A stretch of DNA of 64,000 bases from Nostoc sp. CCCryo 231-06 (GTDB lineage: Bacteria > Cyanobacteriota > Cyanobacteriia > Cyanobacteriales > Nostocaceae). This document shows positions 35,946-43,779 of this stretch, in pieces. The stretch lies in the NCBI GenBank assembly GCA_023522315.1, contig JAHCSU010000306.1:1-64000 (forward strand), written 5' to 3'. Position numbers and translations under genes: made by a program. The stretch's first letter is position 1. Each line of letters begins with the position of its first letter. The notes under the pieces were generated by a model. That model searched no databases and was not told the DNA's origin. It worked only from the letters and a program-made list of their open reading frames with translations.

Positions 35946-36959
35946 TTATTTAAAGTTCGTATACTTGCCTCCTAAACCTTCCACAATCGTGCGTGTATTG
36001 GCAATTAACATTCCTTGGTAAGTCTCACCCTCTGTTCCGTTTTCGCCCAAACCATCAGCAAACAATTCTCGGTCTGAAACCTTAACTTTTGCTTCTTTTG
36101 CTACAGCCTCTATGAGTTTCGGGTTAATTGTCGTCTCTGCAAAAATCGTCGGCACACCCTGTTTTTTAATATAGATTGCTAATGCACCGACTCGTGCAGG
36201 TGTCGGCGCTTCTTCTGTACTAATACCCCCTAACGCCCCTTCAATGGGAATTCCATAAGCTTTGGAATAGTAACCGAAAGCATCATGGGTTGTTACTAAT
36301 TTGCGTTGCTTGAGTGGAATTGTAGCAATCTGCAATTTAATCCAGCTGTCTATCTGGCTGATTTCATTTGTGAGTTTTTGCGTGTTGCTAGTATAGGTTG
36401 CAGCATTATTTGGGGCTACCTTTATTAATTCTTGGGAAATTACCTGTGCTATGGCTATGCCATTCTGGGCATTCTGCCATACATGGGGGTCGGGAACAGT
36501 TTTACCATCCTCCTCAAACTGCTGAGGTTTGGGGACTGCAACTTCATTTACAGCCACTTTGGGAGCAGGATTTGAAGTAGCTTTAATTAATTTGATTAAA
36601 TCTGGTTCAAAATCGTAGCCACCGTAGAGAATTAACTTAGCCCGCTCAATTGCTTTGCTATCCTCCGGCTTGGGTTGGTATACGTGCGGATCTGAACCTG
36701 GGTCGATTAAGCACTTGAGGTCAATAGTATTACCTGCAATTTCTTTGGTTAAGCCACAAGTAACAGTGTTGGTGGCGACTACTAACGGGCCTTTCCCACT
36801 GGCTTGTGAAATAGATAAAGCACCTGTTTGGGTAACAGCCGCATTATTAGCAGGTGCGGGATTCGATTGGCTGGTTTCTGATGTAGAACTACATCCAAGT
36901 AGCCCAAAGGTTAAAGTAAGAGCCGCTAGGGATTTGAGTCGCAATTTGTAAGATATCAT
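35946..36959 (-). CDS. Zinc/manganese ABC transporter substrate-binding lipoprotein
   Basis: From ATG 36959 this is a 337-residue lipoprotein of the cluster A-I metal-binding family (ZnuA/MntC/PsaA). The lipobox is FGLLGC. Metal ligands are seen in DPHVYQPKPED, PDPHVWQNAQN and THDAFGYYSKAYGIP, plus an acidic residue near the end. The His-rich loop of many zinc-specific ZnuA proteins is absent, leaving Zn or Mn open. The upstream ATG/ATT codons to 36998 would place the operator inside the gene, so 36959 is preferred. It diverges from the ATPase gene at 37014, with which it would form a transporter, but that gene is truncated. Confidence 0.85.
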   Translation of the reverse strand: MISYKLRLKSLAALTLTFGLLGCSSTSETSQSNPAPANNAAVTQTGALSISQASGKGPLVVATNTVTCGLTKEIAGNTIDLKCLIDPGSDPHVYQPKPEDSKAIERAKLILYGGYDFEPDLIKLIKATSNPAPKVAVNEVAVPKPQQFEEDGKTVPDPHVWQNAQNGIAIAQVISQELIKVAPNNAATYTSNTQKLTNEISQIDSWIKLQIATIPLKQRKLVTTHDAFGYYSKAYGIPIEGALGGISTEEAPTPARVGALAIYIKKQGVPTIFAETTINPKLIEAVAKEAKVKVSDRELFADGLGENGTEGETYQGMLIANTRTIVEGLGGKYTNFK

Positions 36960-36982
36960 AAATCTGATTACTTTAGTTAGAC

Positions 36983-36997
36983 TGATTATCATTATCA
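36983..36997. promoter_or_regulatory. Zur/Fur-type operator between divergent metal-uptake genes
   Basis: TGATTAT-C-ATTATCA is a 7-1-7 inverted repeat with one mismatch. It matches the form of cyanobacterial Zur boxes (TGATAAT-N-ATTATCA) and, less closely, Fur boxes. It lies 24 bases before the binding-protein start and 17 before the ATPase start, so it could repress both. Confidence 0.65.
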
Positions 36998-37013
36998 TAT
37001 AAATTGTAAATTT

Positions 37014-37487
37014 ATGTTAGAAGTTAAACATTTAGCTGTAAATTATCGGGGAGTGACGGCGGTTGACGATGTGAGTTTCCGCTCCTTACCGGGACAAATT
37101 GTGGGTGTAATTGGCCCGAATGGGGCTGGTAAAAGCACGATGGTGAAGGCGATTTTGGGGTTAGTACCTACCACCAGTGGAGTTGTACAGTTTCGATCTC
37201 GCGCTTTGAAACAACAATTAAGTTCTGTTGCGTATGTACCACAGCGATCGCAGATTGACTGGGATTATCCCATCACAGTTTGGAATGTGGTGCTGATGGC
37301 GCGGACTGTGCATACAGGCTGGTTTCGCGCACCTTCACGGCCATCTCAAGAAATAGTCAAAGATGCTCTTTTGAGAGTGGGGATGCTAGAGTTGCGATCG
37401 CGTCAAATTGGAGAGTTATCAGGCGGACAACAGCAGCGAGTATTTTTAGTACGAGCTTTAGCACAACAAGCCGAATTATTATTCTTT
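37014..37487 (+). pseudogene. Metal ABC transporter ATPase, truncated before Walker B
   Basis: The first 157 or so codons encode a normal ZnuC/MntA-type ATPase: Walker A GPNGAGKSTMV, the Q-loop VPQRSQIDWDYPITVW, and the signature LSGGQQQRVFLVRAL. Similarity ends after AQQAELLF, just before the Walker B Asp-Glu, where the sequence switches to an IS-related segment. The frame continues with unrelated residues to a stop at 37571. Without Walker B and the H-loop the protein cannot hydrolyse ATP. The remainder of this gene and the permease gene expected after it are not in the window. Confidence 0.88.
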
Positions 37488-38615
37488 ACATATTTAGGAG
37501 TTGTAAGCTTCTTCTCGTCATGCTCTTATAGCTTTGACTCTAAGTCAATTTTCATATCACTGAGCAGTTAATGTGTTGAATATATATACAGGCATATAGT
37601 TAAGTCGCCAATGTGTACTTTAGTAGCCCAACTTTGAGCTAGTGAAGGTTAGGGTAGCTTTATATTTACCTAAATCACTGTAATAATATCTAAAAACCGT
37701 AGTATTTGAAAAGGTAAGTTGCCCTTAATTGAGTAAAGCAGCAGGGCAAATCACACTTTTCCCAACCGATGTATTACATTTAGCTCGTCTTTTTGTTTAC
37801 CAAGCTCATCAGTTGCTTATCCAAGTCGATGAGGTCATCTCTACCGTAACGACACTAAAATGGTACAAACCGCGAAATATCATCTCCAAAGAAATGCGGT
37901 CAAATGGCAGAGATAATTCGTCTGCAACCGCATCTCCCAAGTCAACCAAAACAGCATAAAATAACTCAGTAGCCCAGACTTGTAGCTTGATACCATTAAT
38001 AGAACCAGTCCATAAATAAGATAGCCCCAACAAGCGTTTTACTGTGTAGAAAGCTTCTTCAACTCTCCATCTTCGGCGGTATAAATCTGCCACAACATAA
38101 GGAGGTAAAATTTGTGGGTCAAGGACAGAAGTAATATAAGAATAGCTAGTTTTACCAACCTTAATTTCTATTAAACGTAAAGTGAGTACTGGTGCGCCAC
38201 GACGAACAGTGCCAAGTTGAATCAATCGGTCTTTAACTGAATGGTCATAGCTAAAAATCTTTAAGTACTTAATAGATGCTTTGGCTTTTAAACGAGTAAT
38301 AAAATTAATTTCTTGGTTAATAAGTTGTTGTAAAAAGTGGAAATGGTAAAAACCTCTGTCAAGTAAAATCAGAGTTTTAGCAGGCAGTAAATTTAATAAT
38401 GCAGCTTCAAAATTAGTGTCCGATGCTGCTGGATTAGTGTGAAACCAAACTTCGACAGGTAAACGAGTTACCAAATCAATAACTGTACAAATTTTCCCCG
38501 CTAACTGTCCTTTTTTTAAGTCTTCCAGGCTTTTTAGCTTGCGAAATAATGCTTCTTCAGTAAGACCATTTTGAGTATTTTAACTGATTGACAAAATTCG
38601 CTTTATTTTAACCTC
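37488..38615. mobile_element. Partial IS4-type insertion sequence at a deletion junction
   Basis: The segment fills the space between two truncated genes, the metal-transport ATPase on the left and ADP-ribosylglycohydrolase on the right. It contains the C-terminal two-thirds of a DDE transposase on the minus strand. I cannot find matching terminal inverted repeats or a target duplication, and the transposase N-terminus is missing, so at least the right end has been lost. Simplest reading: IS insertion followed by an adjacent deletion. Confidence 0.7.
37809..38579 (-). pseudogene. IS4-family transposase, N-terminus missing
   Basis: The minus-strand frame is open from 38579, with an in-frame stop right upstream (38580-38582), to the stop at 37809. 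It reads LFRKLKSLEDLKKGQ, CTVIDLVTRLPVEVWFH, then AKTLILLDRGFYHFHFLQQL with the second catalytic Asp, and YRRRWRVEEAFYTVKRLLGL with the Y-(2)R-(3)E-(6)K signature of IS4-type DDE transposases. The N-terminal part with the first Asp of the triad is not present as a whole domain. It cannot be active. Confidence 0.85.
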
Positions 38616-39068
38616 TCACGGATGGATTCCATCAGATGTATTGTGGGTAATTGCCGCTTGAATTGTTGCCGCCTCAATGACTTTTTCTGGTGCCGGATAG
38701 ATGCCAATGGGGGCTGCACGCATCGCCGCCCCGCTTTTGTCACTCTCAGGGTTAATTTTCGTTAAAAACTCTTCCCCATCTTGAATTTCCCTCAGAAAAT
38801 GGTAGAAGCTTCGAGCATAACCTTCTCTCTCATCGCGTTTGAAGGCTCTAACGAAACTATCGGCTAAAACTTCTGCCGTCCACGGTGCTTGAGCAACAAT
38901 TACTTCAGCAATGGCAATGCTCATCTGGGTGTCGTCGGTGTAGCTGCCAGGATTGAGTCGAAAACGCGGATGTTCGACGTATCGACTCAAATCATTGTTA
39001 ACGATTATCTCGTCGGCATATTCAAAGCCTGCACCGTAAGCATCTGCAATCGCTAACTCTAGCAGCAT
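38616..39068 (-). pseudogene. ADP-ribosylglycohydrolase family protein, C-terminus lost
   Basis: The frame from ATG 39068 encodes about 147 residues of an ADP-ribosylglycohydrolase/DraG-type enzyme: IADAYGAGFEYA, NPGSYTDDTQMSIAIAEVI (metal-binding TDDT) and GAAMRAAPIGIY. It ends in HNTSDGI, where the family continues for over 100 further residues with the second metal site; here the IS-junction introduces a stop. The enzyme would remove ADP-ribose from proteins or nucleic acids. It lies 7 bases downstream of the Nudix gene, so an ADP-ribose-related operon once existed. Function is probably lost. Confidence 0.82.
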
Positions 39069-39075
39069 ATTAGTA

Positions 39076-39624
39076 TTAAATTAAAAACGGACGCGCCAGA
39101 AAAAAGCTAGAAACTGATTTAGCATCTACCGGTTCTCCCTCCAGAATCGCTTTCTCTAATTCTTCAGGAGTCAAAAACACAGTTTCGATATCCTCGTCTC
39201 CATCTTGTGGTGGTGGCGTTTCTAGCTTTTCTAAATCTCGCGCTAGAAAAGCATAAATAATTTCATCAGAATAACCGGGAGCTAAGAAAAACTCGCCTAA
39301 TTTATCCCATTTTTTGGCACTATAGCCAGTTTCTTCTGCGATTTCACGCTGTATTGTTTCTAAAGGCTGTTCATTTGGTTCTACAGTTCCCGCCGGAAAT
39401 TCTAATATCCGTCCCTGAATTGCAAAACGATACTGGCGCACGAGTACAAGTTTACCCTCTGGCGTCACTGGGACAGCTAGAGCGCCACCAGGGTGACGAA
39501 TACATTCCCATTCTCCTTCTGATTTATTAGGTAAACGCAAGCGATTAACTTCAAAATCAAACTTGCGTCCTTTATAAAACAGGCGTTGTTTCAACAGTTG
39601 TGGTAATTCTCTACCTAATGGCAT
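39076..39624 (-). CDS. Nudix hydrolase, ADP-ribose pyrophosphatase type
   Basis: This 182-residue enzyme contains a full Nudix box, GTVEPNEQPLETIQREIAEE followed by TGY, at about residues 95-118. This is the Mg2+-binding helix that cleaves nucleoside diphosphate-X compounds. The preceding strand VRQYRFAIQGRILEFPAG is typical of the ADP-ribose pyrophosphatase/NudF group. Substrate specificity is inferred from that similarity and from the adjacent ADP-ribosylglycohydrolase gene (7 bases downstream), which would release ADP-ribose. Start ATG 39624 is clear. Confidence 0.87.
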   Translation of the reverse strand: MPLGRELPQLLKQRLFYKGRKFDFEVNRLRLPNKSEGEWECIRHPGGALAVPVTPEGKLVLVRQYRFAIQGRILEFPAGTVEPNEQPLETIQREIAEETGYSAKKWDKLGEFFLAPGYSDEIIYAFLARDLEKLETPPPQDGDEDIETVFLTPEELEKAILEGEPVDAKSVSSFFLARPFLI

Positions 39625-39692
39625 AATAAAATCTGATTATCTGTGAATACAGAGGTGAAATCAGCGTTCTTCTGCGTTTAAGGATGGTATTT

Positions 39693-40208
39693 TTAATTGC
39701 CCATCAATAAATGTACATCAGAACAGTCTACCTCTTTCAGCAGTTCTTTAATAACACACCCCGATACTGGTTCTATCCAATCTGGGGCAATTTCTGCCAG
39801 TGGTACTAACACAAACGCCCGATCCCGCATTCGTGGATGGGGAATCTGGAGATTTGGTGTATCTAAAATAATGTCATCAAATAATAACAAATCTAAATCC
39901 AGGATTCGTGGCCCCCAGCGTTCCTGACGCACACGCCCAAATTGTTGTTCAATTTTTAACAAAATTTCTAATAACTGCTGGGCTGTGATTTCTACCTGCA
40001 ATGTGACGCAGCCATTTAGATAATCTGGCTGTGGTGGGCCCACAGCTTTGGTTTGGTACCAATTGGATCTGGCTTCTAAGAGAATACCTGGAGTTTGGGC
40101 TAAAATCTCTATAGCTGCTTCTAAAATTGTCTGTGAATCGCCGATATTACTACCAAGGGCAACGGCGCTTCTTCTTAGCTTTGCTTCGGCGTCCCTCGCC
40201 TTAAGCAT
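39693..40208 (-). CDS. folK: 2-amino-4-hydroxy-6-hydroxymethyldihydropteridine pyrophosphokinase (HPPK)
   Basis: This 171-residue enzyme transfers pyrophosphate from ATP to the pterin alcohol in folate synthesis. Motifs are AVALGSNIGDS near the start, then YQTKAVGPPQPDYLNG, and RWGPRILDLDLLLFDD with the Mg2+-binding aspartates, followed by IPHPRMRDRAFVLVPL. ATG 40208 is chosen because AAGGAG sits just upstream; the frame is open to 40283 but that extension lacks similarity. The residues before the core (DAEAKLRRS) are coded by DNA resembling dispersed repeats, so the N-terminus may be altered. It lies 68 bases upstream of the Nudix gene on the same strand. Confidence 0.9.
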   Translation of the reverse strand: MLKARDAEAKLRRSAVALGSNIGDSQTILEAAIEILAQTPGILLEARSNWYQTKAVGPPQPDYLNGCVTLQVEITAQQLLEILLKIEQQFGRVRQERWGPRILDLDLLLFDDIILDTPNLQIPHPRMRDRAFVLVPLAEIAPDWIEPVSGCVIKELLKEVDCSDVHLLMGN

Positions 40209-40465
40209 AGCACTCTCCTTAAGTAAGCTGTTTTGGGGCTGTCTTTGCGAATACTTCGGCACACCTGTTACAGAAAATCCCAATAATTTGAGATATCAAA
40301 ATTGCAGCGTTTTTACAAAACTAAATTATAAAATCTAAAAAACATTATTTTATGGTGATTTTAGTTAATTATTTATAGGATATTATACTAACACAATGGT
40401 GGTGAACTAACCCCAAAGTTGATTGATGGTGGTTATACAGTTACTACTTTGAGCGAGGAACTGAC

Positions 40466-42853
40466 GTGGGGAAGCTTACCTCCTGGTTCAAGCGAAGACC
40501 AACTAATTTGAGTGACTCTGGACAAGGAGGAACAAATGAGAAGCTTACCACCAGCACATCTGGCGCAGGCGAGGCAGTTACTGAGCAAATGAAAATTTTA
40601 CCCTCTAGGATGAAGTCCAATCAGGCAACTCGTGGTAAACCACTCTATCGTCGCATCTGGTTTTGGGCAGGGTTGGGTGTAGGTGGTGGGATAGTTGCCT
40701 TGATCTACGGCATCAGTTTAATCGATCGGAGTTTGCCAGATCAGTCCGAGTTGAATGCCGTGGTTCGAGAGCAAACACTGACTATCAAAGCCGCTGATGG
40801 AACTATATTACAACAACAAGGTGAAACGGCCAGAGAACAGCTAAAGCTGGAACAAATACCAGATAATTTAAAAAAAGCTTTCATTGCCTCAGAAGATAGA
40901 AGATTTAAGCAACACAACGGAGTTGATCCACAAGGGATTGCCAGAGCGGGTTTGAATAATTTGCGATCGCAAGGTGTAGTCGAAGGTGCTAGCACCATCA
41001 CCCAACAGCTAGCACGGATTCTGTTTTTGAAACAAGAACAGACAATCTGGCGCAAACTCAAGGAAGTCCGCCTAGCCCAAAAAATGGAGAATGAATTAAC
41101 CAAAGATCAGATTTTAGAGCGTTACCTAAATCTGGTTTATTTGGGAGGTGGAGCTTATGGTGTGGCAGATGCATCGAGGGTATACTTTAGTAAATCACCA
41201 GACCAGCTTTCTTTAGCGGAAATGGCAACGATTGCTGGATTAGCCCCTGCTCCTAGCTTATACGCTCCAGACAAGAATCCCGAAGCTGCGAAACGGCGGC
41301 GGGACTTGGTATTGCTACGGATGCAAGAAGATAAAATAATTACGCCAGAACAAAGGCAGGCAGCAGTCCAAGAACCACTAACACTCAAAACCAGTTTACC
41401 CAAGCGAGTGCAAGTAGAATCACCCTACTTTACCAGCTACATCCAAAAAGAATTGCCGAAGTATGTTTCTCCTAACGTGCTAGCAAGTGGGGGTCTAGTA
41501 GTAGAAACGACGCTGAATCCGACTTGGCAGAAGGTGGCAGAAGAGGCGGTAGCTAAAACACTGCGAAATCAAGGAAGCTGGGAGAACTTTAAGCAAGGAG
41601 CAATGGTAGCCATTGACCCCCGTAGCGGTGAAATTAAGGCAATGGTTGGGGGAAAAGATTTTGGTAAAAACCAGTTTAATCGCGTTACTCAGGCACAGCG
41701 GCAGCCAGGATCGACATTTAAAGGGTTTGTATATGCTAGTGCGATCGCTAGCGGTAAAAGCCCCTACGATGCTTACGAGGATGCGCCCTTTGTTGTAGAT
41801 GGCTATGAACCGAAAAACTATAGTGAAAAGTTCCGGGGTTCAATGAACATCCGAGACGCCCTCACCCGCTCTGTTAATATTATTGCGGTAAAGGTGTTGA
41901 TTGATGTGGGATTTACCCCAACGATTAAACTTGCCCATGATATGGGGATAAACTCTGAACTCAAGCCGACCTATTCTTTGGCTCTCGGCTCAAATGAAGT
42001 GAATTTGCTAGAGTTGACCAGCGCCTATGGCAGTTTTGCTACTCAGGGATTGCACACAGAACCTCATGGTATTACTCGCATCCTCAACCGCCAAGGCAAG
42101 GTGATCTGGTCAGCTAATTTTAAGCCAAAACGCACCCTTGACGCTGACAGTGCCGCCATCATGACTTGGATGTTACGCAACGTCGTAGAAGCAGGGACTG
42201 GTGCTGCTGCTCAATTAGGTAATAGACCAGTTGCAGGCAAAACCGGTACCTCAGACGAAGCCCGTGATTTATGGTTTATTGGTTACATTCCCCAGATGGT
42301 GACAGGCGTTTGGCTAGGTAACGATGATAACCGCCCCACATACGGCAGCAGTGGTAGTGCCGCTTACACCTGGCACGAATTTATGGAAAAAGCGGCAGAA
42401 GGGATGCCTGTAGAAAAGTTTCCCAAACGACCCAAGTTAGAAGGTCGTAAAGGCACCATCAAAGCCCAGTCCATCAAGCCCAAACAAGTGCTGAATCGTT
42501 CTATTTCCTCTAATGATGACTCAGAAGGAGAAAGTGCTAGAAATTCTGAGGATAGTGGTTCATCTAGGAGACGTAGGAGGAGGAGCTATTCTCAAGAAGA
42601 ACAACAATCGAGCGATAATACCCCAAGACGGAGAAGGCGCGATGCCTACGGCGGGCTACGCCTACGCACCCAAGAATCAACTTCCAATAACTCTTCTTCA
42701 GAATCATCTACTCCACGGCGGCGCTCTAGAAGAGTAGAATCTGATTCTTCTCCCCCGCCTCGGAGAAGTCGGCGATCTTCCTCTCCTGCAAATAGTTCAG
42801 GTTCTTCATCACCACAGCCATCCTGGCGGGATAGACTTAGACCTTCTAACTAA
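40466..42853 (+). CDS. Class A penicillin-binding protein (transglycosylase/transpeptidase)
   Basis: This 795-residue bifunctional cell-wall synthase has a cytoplasmic N-terminus and one transmembrane helix (about 67-90). The GT51 glycosyltransferase domain (about 120-290) includes IASEDRRFKQHNGVDPQGIA, ASTITQQLAR and RYLNLVYLGGGAYG. The transpeptidase domain (about 360-640) carries the nucleophile box GSTFKG, SVN in LTRSVNI and KTGTS. The last 130 residues are a disordered Ser/Arg-rich tail. Codons for about 725-735 derive from a common GC-rich genomic repeat. It starts at GTG 40466 with a GAGGAA ribosome site. It polymerises and cross-links peptidoglycan on the outer face of the membrane. 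Confidence 0.92.
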   Translation: MGKLTSWFKRRPTNLSDSGQGGTNEKLTTSTSGAGEAVTEQMKILPSRMKSNQATRGKPLYRRIWFWAGLGVGGGIVALIYGISLIDRSLPDQSELNAVVREQTLTIKAADGTILQQQGETAREQLKLEQIPDNLKKAFIASEDRRFKQHNGVDPQGIARAGLNNLRSQGVVEGASTITQQLARILFLKQEQTIWRKLKEVRLAQKMENELTKDQILERYLNLVYLGGGAYGVADASRVYFSKSPDQLSLAEMATIAGLAPAPSLYAPDKNPEAAKRRRDLVLLRMQEDKIITPEQRQAAVQEPLTLKTSLPKRVQVESPYFTSYIQKELPKYVSPNVLASGGLVVETTLNPTWQKVAEEAVAKTLRNQGSWENFKQGAMVAIDPRSGEIKAMVGGKDFGKNQFNRVTQAQRQPGSTFKGFVYASAIASGKSPYDAYEDAPFVVDGYEPKNYSEKFRGSMNIRDALTRSVNIIAVKVLIDVGFTPTIKLAHDMGINSELKPTYSLALGSNEVNLLELTSAYGSFATQGLHTEPHGITRILNRQGKVIWSANFKPKRTLDADSAAIMTWMLRNVVEAGTGAAAQLGNRPVAGKTGTSDEARDLWFIGYIPQMVTGVWLGNDDNRPTYGSSGSAAYTWHEFMEKAAEGMPVEKFPKRPKLEGRKGTIKAQSIKPKQVLNRSISSNDDSEGESARNSEDSGSSRRRRRRSYSQEEQQSSDNTPRRRRRDAYGGLRLRTQESTSNNSSSESSTPRRRSRRVESDSSPPPRRSRRSSSPANSSGSSSPQPSWRDRLRPSN
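42636..42668. repeat. Dispersed repeat inside the PBP tail
   Basis: The stretch GATGCCTACGGCGGGCTACG and the following CCTACGC belongs to the GC-rich repeat family seen in spacers (for example near 23510 and 29470). Here it is in frame within the disordered tail and reads DAYGGLRLR. Confidence 0.5.
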
Positions 42854-43031
42854 TGATGAGTGGGCATAGGGCATTGGGCATGGGGCATTGGTTATTCTCC
42901 CTCATCTCCCTCCCCCCTGCCCATTTCTATGCAATATGAAGTTGCTAAAACTAAACTCCAGAGGGATGTTAAGTGATACGCTCATTCTATAGTGTGTCAA
43001 GTAGTGTTACTTAACATTGGAGAATATACTC

Positions 43032-43259
43032 ATGCATATATTGATGCAGGCAGCAGATTCAGTTGCAACAGGTGGTGGTCAGTTTCCTTTTGCTTTCACC
43101 TTGGTGTATGTCGTTGGTTTTATTGCTGCTGTAACCATTGGTTCAATAGCTTGGTACAACTCAAAACGCCCCGCAGGTTGGGAAAGCAAAGAGCGTCCTG
43201 ATTTTGTGCCTAAGATTGATAAAGAAGAAACTCCGGGTCTGGGTGATCCGAAGCCATAA
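43032..43259 (+). CDS. psb35: Psb35-like small thylakoid membrane protein
   Basis: This 75-residue protein has one transmembrane helix (FAFTLVYVVGFIAAVTIGSI, about 20-42) and a conserved C-terminal stretch AWYNSKRPAGWESKERPDF. I recall this pattern from the cyanobacterial Psb35 (Ssl2148) family, which stabilises the CP47 module of photosystem II and associated Hlip proteins. The assignment is from memory. ATG 43032 is preferred: GGAG lies 9 bases upstream, whereas the TTG at 43017 overlaps that ribosome site. The gene stands alone between a PBP and a TerB-like gene. Confidence 0.6.
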   Translation: MHILMQAADSVATGGGQFPFAFTLVYVVGFIAAVTIGSIAWYNSKRPAGWESKERPDFVPKIDKEETPGLGDPKP

Positions 43260-43299
43260 TTTAGTCATTAGTTATTAGACTATAGACTTTTGACTATGA

Positions 43300-43722
43300 T
43301 TAGTTTTGCACGTCAACCCAACGGCGGTAAAGCTTTTGAATTTGTTTGAGAAGTGCAGTATGAGCCGGTTGAGTTGAATCATTCGGCTTCGCTATATCCT
43401 GTAATTCCGTCAAGAGTCTGGCTTCTTCGACGGCAACTTCGCCATCACTGTAAATTAAGCCACTAATTGCTTCAATCAGATTTTCACAATCTTCATGGCT
43501 GGGGCGATCGCCTAAATACTCACGCACCCAGTCATAGCATTCTTTTGGCTGTACAGGAACGAATTCGTACAGCCAAGGTTTAATTTCTGGATCGTTAGCT
43601 AAACCTTTTGCTTGAGCTATTTCGCGGAGATATTGCCGTTCTTCTGGTTGGATTTTGCCATCGATCCAGGCGGCTCCAATCAGGATTTTAACTAAGTTTT
43701 TGACATTGGAAGGGGTAACCAT
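43300..43722 (-). CDS. TerB-like protein
   Basis: This 140-residue all-helical protein has two repeats of the TerB-type acidic loop: GAAWIDGKIQPEERQYL and GLIYSDGEVAVEEARLL, where D-G-x-(I/V) precedes a Glu-rich helix and may bind a metal ion. Tellurite-resistance TerB domains occur in many bacteria as stand-alone proteins of unknown role, often linked with membrane stress. It probably acts in the cytoplasm. The gene lies 57 bases downstream of rsmB on the same strand and may be co-transcribed with it. Confidence 0.75.
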   Translation of the reverse strand: MVTPSNVKNLVKILIGAAWIDGKIQPEERQYLREIAQAKGLANDPEIKPWLYEFVPVQPKECYDWVREYLGDRPSHEDCENLIEAISGLIYSDGEVAVEEARLLTELQDIAKPNDSTQPAHTALLKQIQKLYRRWVDVQN

Positions 43723-43779
43723 TGCTGCCTCCTCTGGTAGATTCAGTCCTCAACCAAATCGTACAATCCTAAACAGTAT

